Notes: a model not told the origin generated them from the sequence alone. DNA of 64,000 nt from Micromonospora coxensis (GCF_900090295.1 NZ_LT607753.1:2542001-2606000); one strand, 5' to 3'. Numbered from the stretch's first letter, positions 8,071 through 17,343 are shown. Program-made: numbers and translations.

Positions 8071-9372
8071 TCAGGCGCTGCGGGGGCGGCGCGGCCGGCG
8101 CGAGCGGCCGGAGGTCCGGTGGGCGCGGCCGGCCTCGCCGCCGGTGGCGCGCGGGCGGGCGACCGGGGCCGGCTGCGGCGCGGCGATGGTCACCGGCACC
8201 CCGGACGGCTCCCGCGCACCGGTCACCCGGGTCAGGGCCTCGTCGCCGGGGCGTACCTGGGCGGTGTGCGGCTTGATGCCGGCCACGCTCATCAGCCGGG
8301 ACACGTCCCGGCGCTGCTCGGGCAGGACCAGCGTGACCACCGCGCCCGACTCCCCCGCCCGGGCGGTACGGCCGCCCCGGTGCAGGTAGTCCTTCGCCTC
8401 GGTCGGCGGGTCGACGTTGACCACGAGGTCGAGTCCGTCCACGTGGATGCCCCGGGCCGCCACGTCGGTGGCGACCAGGGCGGTCACCTGACCGGTACGG
8501 AACTGCTCCAGGATCCGGGTGCGCTGCGGCTGCGACTTGCCCCCGTGCAGGGCCGCGGCGCGTACCCCCTTGGCGAGCAACTGGCGGGCCACCCGGTCGG
8601 CGCGGTGCTTGGTCGCCATGAACAGGATGGTGCGGCCCTCGCGGGCGGCGATCCGGGCGAGCGCGTCGGGCTTGTCCGCCGCGTCGAGGTGCAGCACGTG
8701 GTGGGTCATCGCGGTCACCGTCGCGGTGCCCGGGTCGACCGAGTGCGTGACCGGGTCGGTCAGGAAGCGGCGGACCAGCTTGTCCACGCCACCGTCGAGG
8801 GTGGCCGAGAAGAGCATCCGCTGGCCGTTCGGGGCGACCTGCTCCAGCAGCTTGGTGACCTGCGGCAGGAAGCCCATGTCGGCCATCTGGTCGGCCTCGT
8901 CGAGCACGGTGACGGCGACCTGGTCGAGGCGGGCGTCGCCCCGGTTGATCAAGTCGTGCAGCCGGCCCGGGGTGGCCACCAGCACCTCCGCGCCGGCCCG
9001 CAGCGCGTCGGCCTGCCGCTGCAGCGACAGACCGCCGACGACGGTGGCGCAACGCAGCCCGAGGACCCGGGCGTACGGGGTGAGCGCGGTGGTGACCTGC
9101 TGGGCCAGCTCGCGGGTCGGCACCAGCACCAGCGCCAGCGGGCGGCCGGGGCGGGCCCGGCGGCCGGCGGTGCGGTGCAGCACGGGCAACCCGAAGGCGA
9201 GGGTCTTGCCGGAGCCGGTACGGCCCCGACCGAGCAGGTCACGGCCGGCGAGCGAGTCCGGCAGGGAGGCCGCCTGGATCGGGAACGGCTCGGTGATGCC
9301 CTGCGCGGCCAGTTCGGCGACGAGCGCGGGCGCGAGGCCGGTGGCGGCGAAGGTGGGAATGGTCATGGTCAT
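8071..9372 (-). CDS. DEAD-box ATP-dependent RNA helicase
   Basis: This 433-residue DEAD-box helicase unwinds RNA duplexes and is likely to act in ribosome assembly or mRNA turnover. Motifs in order are Q motif (GITEPFPIQ), motif I (GRTGSGKT), Ia (PTRELAQQV), motif II (VLDEADQM), motif III (SAT), and the C-terminal HRGGRTARAG motif. The tail is basic and proline/arginine rich, a common RNA-tethering extension. The ATG at 9372 is preferred because GAGGAAGG lies 8 bases upstream, while the TTG two codons earlier is too close to it. The cold-shock gene lies 218 bases upstream on the same strand, suggesting a shared response to low temperature. Confidence 0.93.
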   Translation of the reverse strand: MTMTIPTFAATGLAPALVAELAAQGITEPFPIQAASLPDSLAGRDLLGRGRTGSGKTLAFGLPVLHRTAGRRARPGRPLALVLVPTRELAQQVTTALTPYARVLGLRCATVVGGLSLQRQADALRAGAEVLVATPGRLHDLINRGDARLDQVAVTVLDEADQMADMGFLPQVTKLLEQVAPNGQRMLFSATLDGGVDKLVRRFLTDPVTHSVDPGTATVTAMTHHVLHLDAADKPDALARIAAREGRTILFMATKHRADRVARQLLAKGVRAAALHGGKSQPQRTRILEQFRTGQVTALVATDVAARGIHVDGLDLVVNVDPPTEAKDYLHRGGRTARAGESGAVVTLVLPEQRRDVSRLMSVAGIKPHTAQVRPGDEALTRVTGAREPSGVPVTIAAPQPAPVARPRATGGEAGRAHRTSGRSRRPRRPRSA

Positions 9373-9486
9373 GCGCAATGCCTTCCTCGACGCGGCACGT
9401 GTCGAGGGAGGGCGCCGGGAATGCGGCGCTGTCGCAGGCGGAAAAGTGCGCCGCGACTCACAAGCACGAACCGAAAGGGTACGGGC

Positions 9487-9537
9487 GGTCCGCCGCAGCG
9501 CGCCCCCCGCCGGAGCGGATGGGCGGCGCGGCGGACC
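9487..9537 (-). terminator. hairpin after the cold-shock gene
   Basis: Perfect 10-base arms GGTCCGCCGC/GCGGCGGACC lie at 9487-9496 and 9528-9537 with a GC-rich interior that can extend the stem. It falls between the cold-shock gene and the helicase gene, both on the minus strand. It may terminate or attenuate read-through. There is no T-tract. Confidence 0.45.
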
Positions 9538-9590
9538 GGCCCGTCACCACGCCCGGGGGGCGCGATGGGTGTTACCGGTCGATCCGAGGA

Positions 9591-9794
9591 TCAGAGCGGG
9601 CGGATGTTCTCCGCCTGCGGGCCCTTCTGGCCCTGGGTCACCTCGAACTCGACCCGCTGGTTCTCGTCCAGGCTGCGGTAGCCGGAGGACTGGATCGCCG
9701 AGAAGTGGGCGAAGACGTCCGCGCCGCCGCCGTCCGGGGTGATGAAGCCGAAGCCCTTGTCAGCGTTGAACCACTTGACGGTGCCAATAGCCAT
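9591..9794 (-). CDS. cold-shock domain protein (CspA family)
   Basis: This 67-residue single-domain OB-fold nucleic-acid chaperone has both RNA-binding motifs, KGFGFITP (RNP1) and DVFAHFSAI (RNP2). [10 protein letters not shown] is the standard opening. It binds single-stranded RNA or DNA and helps translation at low temperature or during growth transitions. A strong AAGGAGA ribosome binding site precedes the ATG at 9794. About 125 bases separate the start from the terminator of the gene upstream, room for a promoter and a leader of the kind that often controls csp genes. A DEAD-box helicase gene follows downstream. Confidence 0.95.
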   Translation of the reverse strand: MAIGTVKWFNADKGFGFITPDGGGADVFAHFSAIQSSGYRSLDENQRVEFEVTQGQKGPQAENIRPL

Positions 9795-9927
9795 GTGTTT
9801 CGTCTCCTTGACGGAACGTTCGGACCCGCACCTGTTGCGGGCCGAAGAGGAGCACGCCGCGCACGTTTGCGCGAAATGCCTGTCGCTGCTGGTCGCCCCG
9901 CCCGGAGAACTCCGGACACAACAAAGA

Positions 9928-9955
9928 GCGCCTGGGGCCACAATCCGCCAGGCGC
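9928..9955 (-). terminator. terminator downstream of adnB
   Basis: Eight-base arms GCGCCTGG/CCAGGCGC (9928-9935 and 9948-9955) with a 12-base loop are followed on the minus strand by a T-rich run (CTCTTTGTTGT). This is one of the few intrinsic-type terminators in the window and closes the adnA-adnB operon. Confidence 0.7.
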
Positions 9956-9998
9956 ACACAGAGTCTCTGGAAACCAAAACTGCAACGGGATCAACGTA

Positions 9999-12900
9999 TC
10001 ACGGATTCGGGCCGATGCCACCCCCCGCCGGGATTTCCGGTACTCCGGCGACCAGCGCGGTGAGCCCGTCGGCGTCGAGCAGGTCGGCCGGACGCACGGT
10101 GACGCCCTCCCGGACGTAGTGGAACGCGGCCCCGACCCGCTCGACCGGCACCCCGGCCAGCTCCGCCCAGGCCAGCCGGTACACGGCCAGCTGCACCGCC
10201 GCCACCTCGGCCTCCCGCCCGGCCGGCTGCCGGCCGGTCTTCCAGTCGACCACGTCGTACCGGCCGCCGGGGCGGGCGAAGACGGCGTCCATCCGGCCCC
10301 GGACGACCACGCCGGCGATCACCGTGGCGAACGGCACCTCCACCTCGACCGGCACCCGGTCGGCCCACTCGCTGGCCAGGAAGCGCTCCTGCAACTCGGT
10401 CAGCGCGTCGTCCCCGGCGGCGTCCGCGTCGGCCGCGCCCGGCAGCTCGTCCACGTCGAGCAGCCGGTCCGCGCCGAAGCGCTGCTCCAGCCAGGTGTGG
10501 AAGGCGGTGCCCCGGCGGGCGTACGGGTTGGGCGCGCTGGGCATCGGCCGGCGCAGCGTACGGGCCAGCGCCTCCGGGTCGCGGCGCAGCGCCACGAGCT
10601 GGGTCACCGACAGGTGCCCGGGCAGCGCCACCTCGACCGCCTCGGCCTGCCGCAGCAGTTCGGCCCGCTCGGCGAGGAGCAGGTCCGCCTCCTGCCGCCA
10701 GCGGGCCACCTCCGGGTCGTCGGCGGCCGGGTCGATGGCAGCGCCGGCGGGGGCCGTACCGCTCCCGGTCACGTCGGAGCCGGACGGGCCGGAACCGGCC
10801 GGCCCGTCGGTCACGGCGGTCCCGGTCGGGGCGGACGCGCCGTCGGTGCGGAACTCGCGGCGGGCCGCGTCCGGGTCGGCGAGGAAGCGGCGCACCAGCG
10901 CGGCGGCCTCCGCCAGCGCGGGCCGGCGCGCGCCGAGCGGGTCGGCCGGCCACTCGGCCCGCAGCACCGTCTCCGCGGTCGGGTTGGCCGCGTCGCCGGC
11001 CGGCTCCGGCGTCCACACGTCGACCAGGTGCCCGTCCGCGCCGTCCAGGCAGGCGTCGTGCACCTCGCGCAGGAAGACCGACGGGCCACGGAACCGCTTG
11101 GTCCCCTCCCCCCACCAGTACCCGGAGCAGAGCAGCAGCCGGCGCGGGCGGGTCACCGCCACGTACGTCAGCCGGCGCTCCTCGCGCTCGTCGTGCGCCC
11201 GCCAGGCGTCGGTGAAGTCGGCCAGCGCCCGGGCCACCCCGCGCTGGTCCTCGACGTCGGCCAGGCCCAGCTCCGGCAGCCCGTCGGCGTCGCCGCGCAG
11301 CGGGAACGGCAGCACCCCGAGCCCGCCCAGCCAGTGGTCGGAGTTGCGCACCGGCCCCGGCCAGACGCCCCGGGTCAGCCCGGCGACCGACACCACGTCC
11401 CACTCCAGGCCCTTGGCGGCGTGCGCGGTGAGCACCTGCACCGCGCCCTCCACCACCTCCACCTCGCCGGGGGCCAGGCCACGCTCCTCGTCCTCGGCGG
11501 CGGCGAGGTAGGCCAGGAAACCGGCGAGGGTCGCCCCCGGGGTCTCCCCGCTGAACCGGGCCGCGACGTCGCCGAGGGCGTCCAGGTGGCCCCGGGCCAG
11601 GCCGGCGTCGCCGGCGCCGTCCCGGCCGGCCCGCACGGCCACCTCCACGTCCAGGCCGATGGTCCGTTCGATGTCCGCGATCAGCTCGGGCAGCGTCTGG
11701 TCCAGCCGGTAGCGCAGCAGGGCCAACTCCATCGCGTACGAGCGCAGCCGCGCGTAGCCCTCCGCCGAGTACGCCTGCGCCGGCCCCAGGTCGGCCAGGG
11801 CCTCGACCAGGGTCGCCTCGTCCAGCGCGTCCACCACGATCTCCGGCCCGTCGTCGCCGGTCAGCTCCCGCCGCGCCCGCGCGATGGCCCGGGCCCGCCG
11901 GTGCAGCGCCACCAGGTCCCGCGGACCGATCCGCCAGCGCGCCCCGGTGAGCAGCCGCAGCAGCGCCGCGCCGTCGGTCGGATCGGCCAGCACCCGCAGG
12001 GTGCAGACCACGTCGCGGACCTCGGGGGTGTCGAGCAGGCCACCCAGGCCGACCACCTCGACGGGCAGCCCCCGGGCGCGCAGCGCCGCCTCGATCGCCG
12101 GGATCTGGCTGCGCAGCCGGACCAGCACCGCCGTGGTGGGGCGGCGCGGCACCGGGATGTGCTCGGGCAGCGCGTCGGGCATGCCGGCCGCGCCCCGCCA
12201 GGCGGCCAGCACGCTGTCGGCGATCCAGTCCGCCTCGTCGGCGTACGTGTGCAGCAGCGCGCAGTGCACGGTGCCGGCGGCGTGCCCGCGCGGGCTGCGG
12301 TGCGGGATCGGGTCCTTGACGCTCAACGCCGCGCGCAGCTCCGGCACCCGGGCGCCGGCGGCGCGCAGCGGGACGGAGAGCGCGTTGGCCACGCCGAGGA
12401 TCTCCGGCCGGTTGCGCCAGCTCGTGGTGAGGCCGAGCACCTCGGCCGGGGTGCCGTCGGCGCGGGCGAACTCGGTCGGGAAGCGCTCCAGGGTGCCGGC
12501 GCTGGCCCCGCGCCAGCCGTAGATGGACTGGCAGGGGTCGCCGACCGCGGTGACCGGGTGCCCGCCGCCGAAGAGCGCGTTGAGGAGCACCACCTGGGCG
12601 TGGCTGGTGTCCTGGTACTCGTCGAGCAGCACCACCCGGAACCGCTCCCGCTCGATGACGCCGACGCCGGGATGCTCCCGGGCCACCCGGGCGGCCCGGG
12701 CGAGCTGGTCGGCGAAGTCCATCGCCTCGAAGTCGTCCTTGCGCCGGGCGTACGCGCGCACCAGCGGCAGCAGCTTGAGCCGGGTCCGCTGGAGCTGCAA
12801 CGCCTTGCGCACGTCGGCGTAGACCCGGCCGGGACGGGACTGCACGTCGGCGAAGAAGCGACCCGTCCAGGCGGCCAGGTCGTCCGGGTCGACCAGGTGC

Positions 12901-13499
12901 TCGTCCAGCTCGCCGGCGAGCGCCAGCACCGCGTCGGTGATGGTGCTGGGCATCCGGTCGACCTCGGTCATGTCGCCGTCGTAGTTGCGCACCAGCAGGT
13001 CCACCAGCTGCCAGCGGGACGCCTCGGTGAGCAGCCGGGTGGTCGGCTCGTAGCCGGCGCGCAGCCCGTGCTCGGTGACGATCCGGCCGGCGTACGAGTG
13101 GTAGGTGGAGACGGTGGGCTCGCCGGCGAGCGGGTCGTCCAGCGGATCGCGCCCGCGCCGGCCCAGCCGCCGCACCAGCTGGTCGAGCCGGGTACGCACC
13201 CGGTGCGCCAGCTCGCCGGCCGCCTTGCGGGTGAAGGTGAGCCCGAGGATCTGCTCCGGCCGGACGTACGAGTTGGCGACCAGCCAGACCACCCGGGCCG
13301 CCATCGTCTCGGTCTTGCCCGAGCCCGCGCCGGCCACCACCAGCAGCGGCTCCACCGGGGCGGCGATGATCGCCGCCTGTTCCCGGGTCGGCGCCGGCAG
13401 CCGCAGCAGCCGGGCCAGCTCGACCGGGGTGTAGCGGGGCCCGGAGTCGGGGGTGCGGGGCGCCGGGGCGGCGGTGCCGAAGAGGGCCGGCTGGGTCAC
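9999..13499 (-). CDS. adnB: AdnB-like helicase-nuclease subunit (UvrD superfamily 1)
   Basis: This 1166-residue protein has an N-terminal UvrD-type motor with Walker A GAGSGKT (57-63), the LTFTRKAAGEL motif and motif II LLDEYQDTS. Its C-terminal RecB-family nuclease keeps RMDAVF and the catalytic VDWKTG strand. In mycobacteria the AdnAB heterodimer resects double-strand breaks, with a motor and a nuclease in each subunit. The canonical motor motifs here match AdnB. No cysteine cluster is visible in this nuclease domain, in contrast to the partner. The GTG start overlaps the stop of a 61-codon ORF (GTGA) that itself overlaps adnA, so expression of both large subunits appears coupled. Confidence 0.88.
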   Translation of the reverse strand: MTQPALFGTAAPAPRTPDSGPRYTPVELARLLRLPAPTREQAAIIAAPVEPLLVVAGAGSGKTETMAARVVWLVANSYVRPEQILGLTFTRKAAGELAHRVRTRLDQLVRRLGRRGRDPLDDPLAGEPTVSTYHSYAGRIVTEHGLRAGYEPTTRLLTEASRWQLVDLLVRNYDGDMTEVDRMPSTITDAVLALAGELDEHLVDPDDLAAWTGRFFADVQSRPGRVYADVRKALQLQRTRLKLLPLVRAYARRKDDFEAMDFADQLARAARVAREHPGVGVIERERFRVVLLDEYQDTSHAQVVLLNALFGGGHPVTAVGDPCQSIYGWRGASAGTLERFPTEFARADGTPAEVLGLTTSWRNRPEILGVANALSVPLRAAGARVPELRAALSVKDPIPHRSPRGHAAGTVHCALLHTYADEADWIADSVLAAWRGAAGMPDALPEHIPVPRRPTTAVLVRLRSQIPAIEAALRARGLPVEVVGLGGLLDTPEVRDVVCTLRVLADPTDGAALLRLLTGARWRIGPRDLVALHRRARAIARARRELTGDDGPEIVVDALDEATLVEALADLGPAQAYSAEGYARLRSYAMELALLRYRLDQTLPELIADIERTIGLDVEVAVRAGRDGAGDAGLARGHLDALGDVAARFSGETPGATLAGFLAYLAAAEDEERGLAPGEVEVVEGAVQVLTAHAAKGLEWDVVSVAGLTRGVWPGPVRNSDHWLGGLGVLPFPLRGDADGLPELGLADVEDQRGVARALADFTDAWRAHDEREERRLTYVAVTRPRRLLLCSGYWWGEGTKRFRGPSVFLREVHDACLDGADGHLVDVWTPEPAGDAANPTAETVLRAEWPADPLGARRPALAEAAALVRRFLADPDAARREFRTDGASAPTGTAVTDGPAGSGPSGSDVTGSGTAPAGAAIDPAADDPEVARWRQEADLLLAERAELLRQAEAVEVALPGHLSVTQLVALRRDPEALARTLRRPMPSAPNPYARRGTAFHTWLEQRFGADRLLDVDELPGAADADAAGDDALTELQERFLASEWADRVPVEVEVPFATVIAGVVVRGRMDAVFARPGGRYDVVDWKTGRQPAGREAEVAAVQLAVYRLAWAELAGVPVERVGAAFHYVREGVTVRPADLLDADGLTALVAGVPEIPAGGGIGPNP

Positions 13500-13681
13500 G
13501 GTGCCGTCCTCGTCGACGGCCGCGCGACCACGGCCGCCATCCCGGCGTCCCCGCCGACCCGACCCCCGACGACGGGGACGCGCCGCCGGCCGTCGGCCCG
13601 GACCGCCCGTACGGGCGGCTGCCGGTTCGCGCCCAGGGTGCGGCGACCGTCGGCGACGGGCGGCGCGGTGCTCACGCTCAC
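13496..13681 (-). CDS. 61-residue bridging ORF between adnA and adnB
   Basis: This open frame exactly fills the gap between adnA and adnB. Its GTG overlaps the adnA stop (GTGA at 13678-13681), and its own TGA overlaps the adnB GTG start (GTGA at 13496-13499). Third codon positions are about 93 percent G or C, as in the neighbouring genes. The product is basic, rich in Arg, Val, Pro and Ala, with no cysteine, signal or membrane segment, and I do not recognise it. It may be a real small subunit, a leader whose translation couples adnB to adnA, or a degenerated adnB N-terminus. The exact overlaps are observed; the role is unknown. Confidence 0.55.
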   Translation of the reverse strand: MSVSTAPPVADGRRTLGANRQPPVRAVRADGRRRVPVVGGRVGGDAGMAAVVARPSTRTAP

Positions 13682-16600
13682 GGCAGCTCCGGGGGACGGA
13701 CGGTCGGCGGCTCGACGACCTGCCGGCCCTGGCCGGAGACCGGGCAGCTGGTCCGCACCGGGCAGACCCGGCACTTCGAGTTGGCGACCGCGGCGAAGGT
13801 GGCGGCGGCCATCGTATCGGCGGTGCGCCGGACCAGGGCGGTGGCCCAGCCGGCCTCGGGGCCCTGCCCGGCGGCGGCCTGGGTCTGCTCCTTCGCCTCC
13901 TTCGCCCCGGTGCCGAGCTGCACCAGCGCCGCGCCGCCCGCCTCGTCGCCGAACTCGGCGAACGCGCCCGCCTCGACCGCCGCCTGGTACGCCCCGAGCT
14001 GCGGGTGCTCGGCCACCTCCCGTTCGGTCACGGCGGTGGACTTGCCGGTCTTCAGGTCGATCACCACGAGCCGGCCCTCGGCGTCCACCTCCAGCCGGTC
14101 CACCCGGCCGGTCAGCTCGACCGGGCGGCTCGGGTCGTCGAGCCGCACCGCGAACTCGTGCTCGATGGCGAGCAGCCGGCGCGGGTTGCCCGCCAGCCAG
14201 CGCAGCAGCTTGTCCACCATGGCCTCGGCGCGTTCCCGCTCCGGGCCGACCATCCAGCGGGCGGCCATCTCGATCGCGTCGAACCGGGCGGCCACGTACT
14301 CCAGCAGGGCGGTGCGGTCGGCGCTGGCGTCCTCGGCGAGCATCGCGGCGGCGTGCACCAGGTTGCCCACGCCCTGCGCGGCGTCGGCCGGGCCGCTGCC
14401 GCCGTGCCGCTCCAGCAGCCAGCGCAGGCTGCACCGCAGGGCGCTCTCCATCGCCGACGGGGTGACCCGGACCGGCTCACCCTCGTCGACCAGCGGCCGG
14501 TCGTCGGAGAGGCCGCGCAACCCCCACCAGTCGTCGGGGTGCGCCCCGGGGATGCCGGCGGCGGCGAGCCGGGCCAGCTCGGCCGCCGCCGCGCGCCGCC
14601 GGGTGACCGGGACCGCCGGGTCGGTGACGGCGGTACGCAGCTCCGCCACCAGCGCCGACAGGGTCAGCGCCCGGGGCGGTCGCCCGACGGGCAGCTCCCG
14701 GGGCTGCTCGTCGTCCGCCGGGTCCGCCGGATCTTGGTGGGAAACGGCCCCTCCAGGGGCCGGTTCGTACCAAGATCCTTCGTCGGGTCGTGCCGCCGGG
14801 CCGCCGGCGGGGGCGGGAGTGGTCCGCGCGGGGGCTGGTGGGGTCGCTGGGCCGCCGACGGGTGCGGGGCCGGTGGGGGCGGGGTCGGGGCGGGCTGGGG
14901 GCGGCGGAGTGCCGGGGTCGGCGGGGGCCGGCGGTTCGCCGACGCCCAGTTCGTGCAGGAAGCGGCTGGGCTGCTCCTCGTGGTCGTCGCCGCCGACCGC
15001 CGCCGAGGCGACGGCGGTGACCAGCAGCCGCCGCCGGGCCCGGGTGACCGCGACGTGGAACAGCCGCCGCTCCTCGTCGAGCAGGGCGGAGGTCTGGCCG
15101 ACCAGGCTGGCCCGCACGCCCGCGCCGTCGGCCCTGCCGGCGAGCACGTCGACCAGCCGCTCGGAGCCGAGCAGGCTGCCCCGCAACCGCAGGTCGGGCC
15201 AGACACCCTCCTGCACCCCGGCCACCGCGACGAGGTCCCACTCCAGGCCCTTCGCCGCGTGCGCGGTGAGCAGCCGGACCGCCTCGCCGCGGTCGGCGCT
15301 GGCGGCCAGGGTGTCGGCGGGCAGGTCCTGGCCGAGCACGTGGTCGAGGAAGACCTCGGTCCGCGCGCCGGGGAGCCGGTCGGTGAACCGGGCCGCCGCG
15401 TCGAAGAGCACCAGCACGGCGTCCAGGTCGCGGTCGGCGGCCTCGGCCCGCCAGCGTTGCGCGGTCTCGTGCTCGCCGGTGGCGGCCCGGCCCCGGTTGA
15501 TCGCGCCGGCCCAGCGTTCGGCCAGCCCGCTGGCCTGCCACACGGCCCAGAGCACGTCCTCGGCGGTGGCGCCCGGGGTGGCCGCCGCCCGGCGGGCGGT
15601 GGCGAGCAGCTCGGCCACCGTACGGGCGGGCTCGACCCAGCGCCGGTCGATGCCGGCCAGCTCGGCCGGGTCGCGCAGCGCCTCGACGATCAGCTCGCCG
15701 GAGGGGCGGCGGTCGCCCCCGGCCAGGGCGAGGGCACGCAGCCCCTGGCGCAGCCGCCGCTCGGCCAGCGGGTCGGCCCCGCCCAGCGGGGAGTGCAGCA
15801 GGGCGATCGCCGCCTCCTCGTCCAGCCGGTCGGGCTCCAACGCGCAGCGCAGCAGGAGCAGCAGCGGGGCGACCGCCGGTTGCAGGTGCAGCGGCAGGTC
15901 CTCGCCGTGCACCACGGTCGGCACCCCGGCGGTGTGCAGGGCGCGGCGCAGCGAGGGCAGGTGCAGGTGGGTGGAGCGGACCAGCACCGCCATCCGCGAC
16001 CAGGGCACGCCGTCGAGCAGGTGCGCGGAGCGCAGCGCGTGCGCCAGCCAGGCCGCCTCGCTGGTGGCGGAGCGGAAGGTGCGTACCTCGACGGCGCCGG
16101 GCGGGGCGTCGGGCAGCGGGCGCAGCCGCCGGTGCGCCGACGGGCCGCGCAGCCGCCGGGCCAGCCGCCCGGCCGCCCCGAGCAGCACCGCACCGGCCCG
16201 GTACGACGTGGTCAGCGTGACCTGTGCCGCCGGCGCGCCGGAGGCGGTGCGGAACCGGTGCGGGAAGCCGCTCACCACGGCCGGATCGGCGCCCCGGAAG
16301 GCGTACGTCGAGGAGTCGGGGTCGGCGAAGGCGACCAGGGACTTGCCGCTGCCGGCGATGACGGCGAGCAACTCCTGCTGGGCGGGGTCGGTGTCGGCCA
16401 GCTCGTCGACGTAGACGTGGGCCAGCCGGCGGCGTTCGGCGTCCAGCAGCTCGGGATCGTCGAGCAGCATGCCGGTGGCGGCGCGGACCAGCTCGGCCGG
16501 GTCGTAGGCGACCGAGCCCCGGTTGCTGACGTCGCGCAGCGCGAGGACGGCGACGTACTCCCGGAGGAAGCGCGCGGCGGCCGGCCAGTCGGCGCGGCCC

Positions 16601-17343
16601 AGCTTCTCCCCCAGCCGGGCCAGCTCGACCGGGCCGACCCCGCGCTCGGCGGCGCGCATCAGCAGATCGCGCAGCTGGCCGGCGAAGGCCCGGGTACGCA
16701 ACGCGGGGCGCAGGTCCTCCGGCCAGCCGACGGGGTCGTCGCCGGGCTCCTCGCCGACCACGTCGAGCAGTTCCCGGATGATCAGATCCTGCTCGGGGCC
16801 GGTGAGCAGCCGGGGCGACGGCTCGCCGCGCTCGGCGGCGGCCCGGCGGAGCAGGCCGAACGCGTACGCCGGGAAGGTGCGCACCAGTGGCTCGCGCAGC
16901 ACCCGGTGCCCGTCTGCGGCGATCCGCGCCTCGATGCGCTGCCGCAGGTCGGTGGCCTGCCGGCGGGCGAAGGTGAGCACCAGCACCCGCTCCGGGTCGA
17001 CGCCCTCGGCCACCCGGGCGGCGACCGCCTCGACCAGGGTGCGGGACTTGCCGGTGCCCGGACCGCCGACGACCAGCATCGGCCCGTCGGTGTGCGCGAC
17101 GACCTCGGCCTGCAGCGGATCGGTCAGCCGTCCCGACAGGTCCGGTGACGGGCCCGTCGGGTGCGCGGCATCGCCCGCCGACCCCCCGGACCGCGGCTCC
17201 CCCTCGACGCCCGCGCCGGCCCGACCGGGCCCCTCGGTCGGCCCGCCCGGCCGACGGTCCCCCCGAACCGTCGCGGCGGACCGCCCGTCACCCGGGACCG
17301 GTCCGGCAGGCCGGCGCACCAGCCGGTACCCCTGCACCCCCAC
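13678..17343 (-). CDS. adnA: AdnA-like helicase-nuclease subunit with probable Fe-S nuclease
   Basis: This protein of about 1221 residues pairs with AdnB for resection of double-strand breaks. Its N-terminal UvrD-like motor has a variant Walker A, GGPGTGKS (93-100). The C-terminal RecB-type nuclease keeps the VIDLKTGKS strand. Four cysteines, one in ALRCSLRW and three in CRVCPVRTSC near the end, match the iron-sulfur staple of AddB/Cas4-type nucleases. Between motor and nuclease is a roughly 90-residue Pro/Ala linker containing a DNA hairpin at 14729-14778. The start is uncertain: the frame is open to a GTG at 17469, but I prefer the GTG at 17343, just before the conserved-looking YRLVRRP. 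Its stop overlaps the small bridging ORF. Confidence 0.86.
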   Translation of the reverse strand: MGVQGYRLVRRPAGPVPGDGRSAATVRGDRRPGGPTEGPGRAGAGVEGEPRSGGSAGDAAHPTGPSPDLSGRLTDPLQAEVVAHTDGPMLVVGGPGTGKSRTLVEAVAARVAEGVDPERVLVLTFARRQATDLRQRIEARIAADGHRVLREPLVRTFPAYAFGLLRRAAAERGEPSPRLLTGPEQDLIIRELLDVVGEEPGDDPVGWPEDLRPALRTRAFAGQLRDLLMRAAERGVGPVELARLGEKLGRADWPAAARFLREYVAVLALRDVSNRGSVAYDPAELVRAATGMLLDDPELLDAERRRLAHVYVDELADTDPAQQELLAVIAGSGKSLVAFADPDSSTYAFRGADPAVVSGFPHRFRTASGAPAAQVTLTTSYRAGAVLLGAAGRLARRLRGPSAHRRLRPLPDAPPGAVEVRTFRSATSEAAWLAHALRSAHLLDGVPWSRMAVLVRSTHLHLPSLRRALHTAGVPTVVHGEDLPLHLQPAVAPLLLLLRCALEPDRLDEEAAIALLHSPLGGADPLAERRLRQGLRALALAGGDRRPSGELIVEALRDPAELAGIDRRWVEPARTVAELLATARRAAATPGATAEDVLWAVWQASGLAERWAGAINRGRAATGEHETAQRWRAEAADRDLDAVLVLFDAAARFTDRLPGARTEVFLDHVLGQDLPADTLAASADRGEAVRLLTAHAAKGLEWDLVAVAGVQEGVWPDLRLRGSLLGSERLVDVLAGRADGAGVRASLVGQTSALLDEERRLFHVAVTRARRRLLVTAVASAAVGGDDHEEQPSRFLHELGVGEPPAPADPGTPPPPARPDPAPTGPAPVGGPATPPAPARTTPAPAGGPAARPDEGSWYEPAPGGAVSHQDPADPADDEQPRELPVGRPPRALTLSALVAELRTAVTDPAVPVTRRRAAAAELARLAAAGIPGAHPDDWWGLRGLSDDRPLVDEGEPVRVTPSAMESALRCSLRWLLERHGGSGPADAAQGVGNLVHAAAMLAEDASADRTALLEYVAARFDAIEMAARWMVGPERERAEAMVDKLLRWLAGNPRRLLAIEHEFAVRLDDPSRPVELTGRVDRLEVDAEGRLVVIDLKTGKSTAVTEREVAEHPQLGAYQAAVEAGAFAEFGDEAGGAALVQLGTGAKEAKEQTQAAAGQGPEAGWATALVRRTADTMAAATFAAVANSKCRVCPVRTSCPVSGQGRQVVEPPTVRPPELP
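14729..14778. repeat. hairpin repeat inside adnA
   Basis: Ten-base arms GGATCTTGGT/ACCAAGATCC flank a 30-base interior that itself contains a GGCCCC/GGGGCC stem. The element is in frame and encodes part of the proline-rich linker of AdnA. Its size and GATC-containing arms resemble the intergenic hairpins at 19362, 48427 and 52689. Confidence 0.55.

Noticed and set aside
9378..14465. A 1695-codon plus-strand open frame antisense to adnB and adnA
   Set aside because: It is a shadow of high-GC coding on the minus strand. Its translation is low-complexity Arg/Gly/His/Gln, with no domain, and codon third positions do not follow the genome pattern.
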